From positions 1 to 64,000 of the forward strand of contig NZ_WUWM01000006.1 in NCBI RefSeq assembly GCF_009846885.1: a stretch of 64,000 nucleotides of DNA. Direction: 5' to 3'. Within the stretch, counting starts at the first letter, position 1. Each line of letters opens with the position of its first letter. This stretch comes from Paenibacillus puerhi. GTDB lineage: Bacteria; Bacillota; Bacilli; Paenibacillales; NBRC-103111. The notes under the pieces were generated by a model. That model did no database searches. It worked only from the letters and a program-made list of their open reading frames with translations, and had not been told where the DNA came from. A program made the position numbers and the translations under genes. This document shows positions 45,201-51,059 of the stretch, piece by piece.

Positions 45201-48200
45201 ACGAGTGAAGAAGAGGGCAACGACGGTGCTGCGCTGGCGGCTCTGCTTGCCAAGCAGCAGGTGCAGGCGATGCAAACCACGCCGTCCCGGTTCAAGCTGC
45301 TGCTGGAGGAGCCGGCGTTTGCACAGGCACTCAGCGGTCTGGACACCGTGCTGGTCGGAGGAGAAGAGCTGCCGGCGGCGCTGTGGCAGCAGCTTCGCTC
45401 CTACGAACAGCTGAACGTATATAACGTATACGGTCCGACGGAAACGACGATCTGGTCGACCGCCAAGCACATGCGGGGAGAGGAAGTCGGCTTGACGATC
45501 GGCGGACCGATCGGGAACACGCACATTTTTATGATGGATAGGCATGGCCGGCTGGCTCCGATTGGGGTGCCAGGAGAGCTGTGCATTGCAGGCGAAGGCG
45601 TAGCGCGGGGATACTGGGGCCACGAGGAATTGACGGCGGAGAAATTTGGGAAGCATCCGTTTGTCGAGGGGCAGCGGATGTACCGGACGGGCGACTTGGC
45701 ACGCTGGCTGCCAAGCGGAGAGATTGAATTCCTGGGCCGGATCGACAACCAGGTGAAAATCCGTGGCCACCGGATTGAGCTGGGCGAAATCGAGACCCGG
45801 CTGGCGCGGCATGACGTGGTCAAAGAAGCCGTAGTGATCGCTCGGGCGGTCAAGGGGCAGCAGGAGCTGTGCGCGTACGTGGTTTGTCGTGAGGGCGCGG
45901 CAATCGACCAGAGCGAGCTGAAGCGGTACTTGAAGGAAAGCCTGCCGGCCTACATGATCCCGAGCTGGTTCGTGGAGATGGAGGGTATTCCGCTGACGAA
46001 TAACGGCAAGGTGAACCGCAAAGCGCTGCCGGCGCCGGAATTAAGTGCGCGGGCAGGCAGCGAGTATGAAGCGCCGAGAACAGAAACCGAAAAGAAACTC
46101 GCCAAAGTGTGGAGTGAAGTATTAGGCGTTCAACGCGTCGGTGTTCACGATAGCTTCCTCGATTTGGGCGGAGACTCCATCAAAGCGATCCGAATTGTTT
46201 CCAAGCTGAGAAAGCATGGATTACGTTTGGACATCAGCGCGCTTTTTCAGCAGGAGAGCCTTCAACAAATCAGTTCTGCCATCACGCTGAATGCATCTGA
46301 GATCGAATCCGGTAATGATGATCGAATCCGACAGACGCCTCTTGAAGACTGGACATATGGTTTAAGCGTAGAAGAGCTGAGGGTCGTTAAGGAGAAATAC
46401 GAAGGCGAACAGGCCTGCTTCATTCAAGCCATTTATCCGTTAACCCCGATGCAGGAAGGCATGCTGTTTCACGCGTTATGGGACAGTAAATCGGGCGCTT
46501 ATTTTGATCAAAAATCGTTTATCGCCGAAGGTGAGCTCGACATCGGTTTGTTTCAGATTAGCTTTGACCAGCTAGTTGAGCGCTATGATAGTTTGCGAAC
46601 AGCTATCGAACATGAACGGGTGAAAACGCCAAAACAAATCATCCTTGCCGGCAGAAAAGCAAGCTTCCGGTACGAGGACCTCAGCGCGCTGAAGGAAACG
46701 GATCGGGCCGGCTATTTGGAGGATTTCGAAGCCGAAGACAGGGAACGAGGATTTGATCTTTGCGAGGACAGTTTAATCCGCATGAGCGTGTTCAAGCTCG
46801 ACCGCGAAAGATACAAGGTCATGGTAAGCTCGCACCATATAGTTTTGGATGGCTGGTGCAGAGGCATTATTCTTCAAGATTTCTTGATGATCTACAGCGC
46901 GTTGAGCAACGGTCATCGTCTTTCTTTGCAAGAACCGGCGTCTTATGCCTCCTACATCCAGTGGTTAGAGCGGCAGTCCAAAGAAGAGGCCAAGGAGTAT
47001 TGGCAGGCTTATGTGGAAGGGTATGAAACGATTGCTCAGCTTCCACTGCAAGCTGATGCTGGCGGTGACAGATTTGAGAAAGGGAAGCTCGTATTTACGA
47101 TCGACAAAGAGATGACGGAAGCGCTGCTCAGCCTCGGCAAAAAGGCGCAGGTGACGTTAAACACGGTAACGCAAGCTGTCTGGGGACTGTTGCTGCAAAA
47201 GAATACCAACACGGACGATGTGGTGTTCGGCTCGGTTGTGTCCGGTCGAAATGCGGAAGTGGATCGGATCGAGGAGATGGTGGGGCTGTTCATCAACACG
47301 ATCCCGGTGCGGGTGAAAACGGATGCGGACACCCGGTTTACCGGGCTGCTGCAAAGGATGCAGCAGGACGCGCTGCACGCCTCCAAGTACGACTATTATC
47401 CGTTGGCGGATATTCAGTCTTTATCGGAAGTGAAGCGGAAGCTGGTCAATCACATCGTCATTTTCCAAAACTATTATGCACAGGACGAGGTTCGAAGCAT
47501 CGAAGCGAATGTGGGCTTGACGATCCACAACGTCGAGGTGCAGGAGCAAACGAACTATGACCTGGATGTCATGATCGTTCCGCGCGACGAGCTGACGGTC
47601 ATGCTTTCGTACAACAAAGCGGTTTACACCGAGCAGCAGGTGGAGACGGTGAAGCAGCAATTTCTGAACATCGTACGGAGCGTCGTCCGGGATCCGGACA
47701 TTCGCACGGCGCAAATCGGGATCGTGACGGAAGCCGAGGAGCATCTGCTGCGGCACGTGTTTAACGATACGGAAATGGACTATCCGAGAGAGAAAACGCT
47801 GCAGCAATTGTTTGAGGAGCAGGCAGAGGCGGAGCCGGAACGGGTCGCCGTGGTGTTTGGCGACGCCAGTTTGACGTACCGCGAGCTCAACGACAAAGCG
47901 AACCGGCTCGCACGTGTGCTGCATTGCGAAGGAGTGGGGGCAGAAACGAGAGTCGGGCTCTTGATCGAGCGGTCGCCGGAGATGATCGTCGGCGTTCTGG
48001 CCATTCTCAAGGCAGGTGGAGCGTATGTGCCGATCGATCCGAGCCATCCGAGGGAGCGGATCGCGTACATGCTGGAGGATGCACAAATCCGCGTGCTGGC
48101 GACATCTGCCAAGCTGACTGGAGAGCTTATAGGGAAGCTGGCCTTTACCGGCCGCGTGTTGGACATCACCGATGCGGCGCTGTACGAAGGGCCAGGGGAA

Positions 48201-50969
48201 AGCGGAAACCTAGACTTCCAGCAGTCAAGCGACCAACTGGCGTATATCCTCTACACGTCCGGTTCCACCGGCAATCCGAAGGGCGTCATGGTTGAACATC
48301 GGCAGGTGAACAATTTCATTCATGCGATTGTTCGCGCAACAGAGCTGGACCGCTGCGACAGCATCCTGTGCCTGACCACCATCTCCTTCGATATATTCGG
48401 GCTGGAGACGCTAGTCCCGCTGACGCATGGCATGAAGGTTGTCCTGACGAGCGAAGAAGAGGGCAACGACGGCTCCTTATTAGCGGCTCTGCTTGCCAAG
48501 CAGCAGGTGCAGGCGATGCAAACCACCCCGTCTCGGTTCAAGCTGCTGCTGGAGGAGCCAGCGTTCGCACAAGCGCTCAGCGGTCTGGACACAGTGCTGG
48601 TCGGAGGAGAAGAGCTGCCGGCGGCGCTGTGGCAGCAGCTTCGCTCCTACGAACAGCTGAACGTATATAACGTATACGGTCCGACGGAAACGACGATCTG
48701 GTCGACCGCCAAGCATATGCGGGGAGAGGAAGTCGGCTTGACGATCGGCGGACCGATCGGGAACACGCACATTTTTATGATGGACAGGCATGGCGGGCTG
48801 GTACCGATCGGAGTGCCCGGGGAGCTGTGCATTGCAGGCGAAGGCGTAGCGCGGGGATACTGGGACCGCGAGGAATTGACGGCGGAGAAATTTGGGAAGC
48901 ATCCGTTTGTCGAGGGGCAGCGGATGTATCGAACGGGCGACCTGGCGCGCTGGCTGCCAAGCGGCGAGATTGAATTCCTGGGTCGAATCGACAACCAAGT
49001 GAAAATCCGGGGGCATCGGATTGAGCTGGGCGAGATCGAGACCCGGTTGGCGCGGCATGACACGGTCAAAGAAGCCGTGGTGATCGCAAGAGAAGTCGAG
49101 GGACAGCAGGAGCTGTGCGCCTACGTGGTCGGCCGTGAGGGTGTGGCAATCGATCAGACTGAGCTGAAGCGGCACCTGAAGGAAAGCCTTCCGGCCTACA
49201 TGATCCCGAGCTGGTTCGTGGAGCTGGATAATATTCCGCTGACGAATAACGGCAAGGTGAACCGCAAAGCGCTGCCGGCACCGGACCCGGTTTCTCGGGC
49301 AGGCGGCGAGTATGAAGCGCCGCGCAATGAGACTGAAGAAACATTGGCGCGTATCTGGTGCCAGGTGCTGCATGCCGAAACGGTCGGCGTGCATGACCAT
49401 TTCTTCGATCTGGGCGGACATTCGCTGAAGGCGACGGTGATGGCGGGCGAAATCCACAAGCAGCTGCAAGTCAAGATACCGCTGCGGGAGCTGTTCCAGC
49501 GCCCGACGATCCGGGAACTTGGGGAGTACATTGAACAAAGTCTGACTGGAGACGTAACGGGAAGCGGCTTAATAAGAAACGACTTTGCAGGAATCGAGCG
49601 CTGCGAGGAGCAGGCGTGGTACGAAGCGTCGTCAGCGCAAAAACGGATGTATACGGTGCAGCAGCTGGACAAGCAGAGCACGGCCTACAACATGCCCGGC
49701 GTGTACGAGCTGGAAGGGCAAGCGGACCCGGCCCGCATCGAAGCTGCGCTGCAAGCGCTCGTGCAGCGGCACGAGGCGCTGCGGACGAGCTTTGCGATCC
49801 AGGACGGGGAGATTGTGCAGCGAGTCGAAGCGGAGCTAACCTTGAAGCTGGCGCTGCAAGCGGATGAAGGTCTAAGCATCAAGGAAGCGGCCGCGCGGTT
49901 TGTGCAGCCGTTCGATCTGGAGCAAGCGCCACTGCTGCGGGCGGAGCTGAGAAGAAGCGAAGGGAAAACGTATCTGCTAATCGACATGCATCATATTATT
50001 GCGGACGGCGTCTCCGTAAGCACCATCCTGATGAAGGAATTCGTCAAGCTGTACAACGGGGAACAGCTGGAGGAGCCGCGTCTGCAGTACAAGGATTTTG
50101 CCGCCTGGCACAACAAGCAGCTGCGCTCAGGCGAGCTGGAGAAGGAAGAAGCGTACTGGCTGCGCGAATTCGGGGACGAGGTGCCGACGCTGACGCTGAG
50201 GCATGACTACGAGCGAGAGGCAGTACCGGGCTTCGAGGGCGAGAAAATCCGGTTCGCGCTGGGAGAAGAAGCGACGCGGGGCTTGCGCGCAGTGGCGAAG
50301 GAGCAGGAAAGCACGATGACGATGGTGCTGCTGTCGGTGTTTACGATCTTGCTGTCGAAGTACAGCGGACAGGAGGACATCGTTGTCGGGATGCCGGTCG
50401 CGGGAAGGCCGCATACAGATTTGCAGCCGGTGGTCGGGATGTTTGTGAACACACTGGCGCTGCGGACCCGTCCGCAGGGCGGGATCACGTACCGCGCCTA
50501 CCTGGAAGCGGTCAAGAACACGGCACTCCGCGCGTATGACCACCAGAACTTCCAGCTGGAAGAATTGATCGACAAGCTGAACGTTCGCAGGGAGCCAGGC
50601 CGAAATCCATTGTTCGATGTCATGTTCAATATGAACAACATCATAGACGATGAGGTGGGGCATGAGCTGGACGGATTTAGCCTTAAGTCCATTTCCCTGG
50701 ACGACCGCCTGACCAAAGTTGACCTAAGCATATCCGGGTATGAAACTTCTCTGAACATCGTGCTCCATTTGACATACAGCACCAGGCTCTTCAAGCGACA
50801 AAGAATGGAGAGAGCCATTGAAGATTTCATGCTGATCGTCGGTGTCATTTGCAGGAATTCTCATGTCTTACTGAAAGAAATAGATCTTCTGAGCGACGAG
50901 GAAAAGAATGCGCTGCTGCAAGAGAAAGAAGAAGTCCACCGCTTGCTAAGCACTGAGTTTGACTTTTAG
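39222..50969 (+). CDS. Giant NRPS: C-lobe, D-Asn, Gly, Gly modules, terminal C
   Basis: The 3915-residue protein carries, by residue: C-terminal lobe of a C domain 16-255 (no HHxxxDG); A6 262-755; PCP6 (LGGDS, Ser 802); E6 846-1290; C7 1313-1763 (D-accepting, YPLTPMQEGMLF); A7 1766-2273; PCP7 (LGGDS, Ser 2319); C8 2400-2845 (D-accepting type); A8 2848-3357; PCP8 (LGGHS, Ser 3401); C9 3460-3908. Codes are A6 DLTKIGEVG (asparagine, epimerised by E6) and A7 and A8 both DILQLGVIW (glycine). PCP7 and C8 have the forms that normally flank an E domain, but none is there. The N-terminal lobe must pair with the complete C domain ending the previous protein. The start ATG 39222 follows AAAAGGG. A8-PCP8-C9 duplicates the end of the previous gene. 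Confidence 0.95.
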   Translation: MMMIRPEETISPETRVDRSGEYWKNLALTDVDRVAVPHDFFSGGKYEKQLLTYSIDGALFEQLNALARQQDLPLFVVFLTALYIELYKYSNQEAYVIGIPPYAGSAKEDLPLHNAILPVKSGIHRDMTVRQLLQAVQEHVLVTYENQFCDVQQIMSNAGIRQDLMELPAASIAFNTLHNPVDVDAICASSGNQVTVCLDKQQQSLELKLVYNAKLYHKETIRLFLARYINIITDTVSDLELCIGTIDMISEEEKQQILYAFNDTSADYPNHTTVQQLFEDQVAQTPDRVAVVCGNESLTYRTLNGKANQLARLLQTNGVKNDQVVAIMTHGSLELIIGILAVLKAGGAYVPIDVSYPKERKEYMLRHSGASLVLSTLEQMGELSFEGSFLDLNDHQLFTGDSSNVPLSASPRNLAYVIYTSGSTGNPKGVMIEHRSLINYISYCQKTYNGDYPLFSSISFDLTVTSIYVPLLSGHQVKVYDTNNKLAFISIVEEQVDVMKLTPAHLSVISGLPVKEPALSKFIVGGEELSYPLTDRIYRKFNGKVDIFNEYGPTEATVGCIVYKYKPKEQWEKTLPIGVPIHNTRIYILNEQRQIAPIGVVGDLWIAGDGLARGYWNNPGATAEKFVDDPFRPGEMMYRSGDIARWLPDGNIEFFGRVDNQVKIRGFRIELGEIEARLLGHPDVKEAVVLARENEQNEKYLSAYLVLRPGASISDIRAYLKSNLPDYMIPPYLTKLAQMPLTSNGKIDRKSLPEPDLNSQRADDYEAPRNEVEAKLADIWSEVLGAANIGITDNFFDLGGDSIKAIRVVSKLQKFGYKLEVKELFSHSSIKEVSDKVIKKLGGAGQEAVTGQSTLTPIQSMFFRQQLTDQHHWNQSVMLYSRARLQEDLLRTVFTQIVIHHDALRMVYRTEHNQITQFNRDTSGELFDFRVFDYRNEESPEEQILGQCQLLQSSISLEHGPLVKAGLFQTKEGDHLMIAIHHLVVDGVSWRILLEDLTLGYEQALSGEPVVFQEKTGSFQAWAAYLQQLADSDLLQEEQAYWDRIHEAACHPLPVDQPLSKAAGKVADQRQVSWELSPELTDDLVKRANRAYNTDIPTLLLTALGLAIQAWTGEEQILVNMEGHGRETPEGEFDSSRTVGWFTTHYPVLLTMAPSSSIAYAVKHVKETLKQIPHKGIGYGVLHYLGKPKNWNIKPQISFNYLGHYDAELQNDRFELSGLSPGPSVSLHAEPLYQLDMIGEISNQRLKMALNYDSLQYKDSTIEHLAESFIGTLEAIVQHCLHLDLPERTPSDYSAGDLDLEELDALKAKYEGSMNLRIRDIYPLTPMQEGMLFHSLIDKESGAYVEQRCFTIKGRLDAALFEESFGLLIQRYDILQALIVHEGLKSPKQIIVENMRINFRYEDLSAMPSQTRADVAAALEIADRKRGFQLSEEALLRASVFKMKEDEYRVVWSWHHMIMDGWCSGIVLHDFFTIYAGLKERRDIALKEPAPYAAYIQWLQNQPKSRAKRYWERYVEGYENVAQIPGHSIPGNNPSIDRGKLVFTIDKEMTEALASLGKKAQVTLNTVTQAVWGLLLQKNTNTNDVVFGSVVSGRNAEVDRIEEMVGLFINTIPVRVKTDADTRFTGLLQRMQQDSLHASKYDYYPLADIQSLSEVKRKLVNHIVIFQNYYAQDQVRSIEADVGLTIHDVEVYEQTNYDLDVMIVPRDELTVMLSYNKAVYTEQQVETVKQQFLNIVRSIVREPDIRTAQIGIVTEAEEHLLRYVFNDTEMDYPREKTLQQLFEEQAEAEPERVAVLFGDASLTYRELNDKANRLARVLHSEGVGAETRVGLLIERSLEMIVGILAILKAGGAYVPIDPSHPKERIAYMLEDAQIRVLATSGKLAGELIGMLAFTGRVLDITDAALYEGLEEPGNLDIERSSDQLAYILYTSGSTGNPKGVMVEHRQVNNFIHAIVRATELDRCDSILCLTTISFDIFGLETLVPLTHGMKVVLTSEEEGNDGAALAALLAKQQVQAMQTTPSRFKLLLEEPAFAQALSGLDTVLVGGEELPAALWQQLRSYEQLNVYNVYGPTETTIWSTAKHMRGEEVGLTIGGPIGNTHIFMMDRHGRLAPIGVPGELCIAGEGVARGYWGHEELTAEKFGKHPFVEGQRMYRTGDLARWLPSGEIEFLGRIDNQVKIRGHRIELGEIETRLARHDVVKEAVVIARAVKGQQELCAYVVCREGAAIDQSELKRYLKESLPAYMIPSWFVEMEGIPLTNNGKVNRKALPAPELSARAGSEYEAPRTETEKKLAKVWSEVLGVQRVGVHDSFLDLGGDSIKAIRIVSKLRKHGLRLDISALFQQESLQQISSAITLNASEIESGNDDRIRQTPLEDWTYGLSVEELRVVKEKYEGEQACFIQAIYPLTPMQEGMLFHALWDSKSGAYFDQKSFIAEGELDIGLFQISFDQLVERYDSLRTAIEHERVKTPKQIILAGRKASFRYEDLSALKETDRAGYLEDFEAEDRERGFDLCEDSLIRMSVFKLDRERYKVMVSSHHIVLDGWCRGIILQDFLMIYSALSNGHRLSLQEPASYASYIQWLERQSKEEAKEYWQAYVEGYETIAQLPLQADAGGDRFEKGKLVFTIDKEMTEALLSLGKKAQVTLNTVTQAVWGLLLQKNTNTDDVVFGSVVSGRNAEVDRIEEMVGLFINTIPVRVKTDADTRFTGLLQRMQQDALHASKYDYYPLADIQSLSEVKRKLVNHIVIFQNYYAQDEVRSIEANVGLTIHNVEVQEQTNYDLDVMIVPRDELTVMLSYNKAVYTEQQVETVKQQFLNIVRSVVRDPDIRTAQIGIVTEAEEHLLRHVFNDTEMDYPREKTLQQLFEEQAEAEPERVAVVFGDASLTYRELNDKANRLARVLHCEGVGAETRVGLLIERSPEMIVGVLAILKAGGAYVPIDPSHPRERIAYMLEDAQIRVLATSAKLTGELIGKLAFTGRVLDITDAALYEGPGESGNLDFQQSSDQLAYILYTSGSTGNPKGVMVEHRQVNNFIHAIVRATELDRCDSILCLTTISFDIFGLETLVPLTHGMKVVLTSEEEGNDGSLLAALLAKQQVQAMQTTPSRFKLLLEEPAFAQALSGLDTVLVGGEELPAALWQQLRSYEQLNVYNVYGPTETTIWSTAKHMRGEEVGLTIGGPIGNTHIFMMDRHGGLVPIGVPGELCIAGEGVARGYWDREELTAEKFGKHPFVEGQRMYRTGDLARWLPSGEIEFLGRIDNQVKIRGHRIELGEIETRLARHDTVKEAVVIAREVEGQQELCAYVVGREGVAIDQTELKRHLKESLPAYMIPSWFVELDNIPLTNNGKVNRKALPAPDPVSRAGGEYEAPRNETEETLARIWCQVLHAETVGVHDHFFDLGGHSLKATVMAGEIHKQLQVKIPLRELFQRPTIRELGEYIEQSLTGDVTGSGLIRNDFAGIERCEEQAWYEASSAQKRMYTVQQLDKQSTAYNMPGVYELEGQADPARIEAALQALVQRHEALRTSFAIQDGEIVQRVEAELTLKLALQADEGLSIKEAAARFVQPFDLEQAPLLRAELRRSEGKTYLLIDMHHIIADGVSVSTILMKEFVKLYNGEQLEEPRLQYKDFAAWHNKQLRSGELEKEEAYWLREFGDEVPTLTLRHDYEREAVPGFEGEKIRFALGEEATRGLRAVAKEQESTMTMVLLSVFTILLSKYSGQEDIVVGMPVAGRPHTDLQPVVGMFVNTLALRTRPQGGITYRAYLEAVKNTALRAYDHQNFQLEELIDKLNVRREPGRNPLFDVMFNMNNIIDDEVGHELDGFSLKSISLDDRLTKVDLSISGYETSLNIVLHLTYSTRLFKRQRMERAIEDFMLIVGVICRNSHVLLKEIDLLSDEEKNALLQEKEEVHRLLSTEFDF
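39270..39990 (+). other. Stand-alone C-lobe at the N-terminus of NRPS protein 3
   Basis: About 240 residues correspond to the C-terminal half of a condensation domain, starting at the 'YW' motif and running to the A-domain linker. The donor-side lobe with HHxxxDG is absent, and the normally conserved 'IGMFVNTLxLR' stretch is degenerate. A catalytic role is unlikely; a docking or structural role toward the preceding protein's terminal C6 is inferred. Confidence 0.75.
43836..46030 (+). repeat. Direct repeat, copy 1: C7 C-lobe plus A7(Gly)
   Basis: Near-identical to 47082-49275. The identity begins abruptly at the 'GKLVFTIDKEM' codons inside the C domain, downstream of its HHxxxDG lobe, and ends after the A10 motif. 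The preceding N-lobes of C7 and C8 are clearly different, so the exchanged unit is C-lobe plus A. Confidence 0.85.
46270..46425 (+). other. Junction where an epimerisation domain appears to have been lost
   Basis: PCP7 is of the LGGDSIKA type that precedes E domains, and C8 is of the D-accepting type that follows them. Only a short linker joins them, including 'SVEELRVVKEKYEG', which resembles the true E6-C7 linker ('DLEELDALKAKYEG', around 43115-43155). The intervening 450-residue E domain is absent, in keeping with A7 specifying achiral glycine. Confidence 0.7.
47082..49275 (+). repeat. Direct repeat, copy 2: C8 C-lobe plus A8(Gly)
   Basis: Second copy of 43836-46030. Together with A5 it makes three near-identical glycine-activating regions in the locus, all with the same specificity code. 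Confidence 0.85.
47740..50625 (+). repeat. Long direct repeat, copy 2: A8(Gly)-PCP8-C9
   Basis: Second copy of 35855-38777. C9 carries one extra codon just after HHIIADGVSVS compared with C6. After 'NPLFDVMFNM' the two C domains become unrelated in their last 100 residues, which suggests that the C-terminal tails are kept distinct for partner choice. Confidence 0.85.
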
Positions 50970-50983
50970 GACCACTCAAGTAG

Positions 50984-51025
50984 ACGGATAGAGTTAGGGC
51001 CATCCATTGACTTAACTCTATCCGT
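50984..51025 (+). other. Strong stem-loop between synthetase genes 3 and 4
   Basis: ACGGATAGAGTTA (50984-50996) and TAACTCTATCCGT (51013-51025) form a perfect 13-base stem with a 16-base loop, followed by only a weak TTTCC. It fills much of the 90-base gap and could partially attenuate, process or stabilise the operon mRNA. Confidence 0.65.
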
Positions 51026-51059
51026 TTCCGCTTCGCAGATTGAAGGACGGAGGTTTGCT

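Noticed and set aside
49989-50030. Extra codon after HHxxxDG in C9 as a sign of inactivation
   Set aside because: The HHIIADG motif itself is intact and a single added residue in the following helix or loop is likely neutral.
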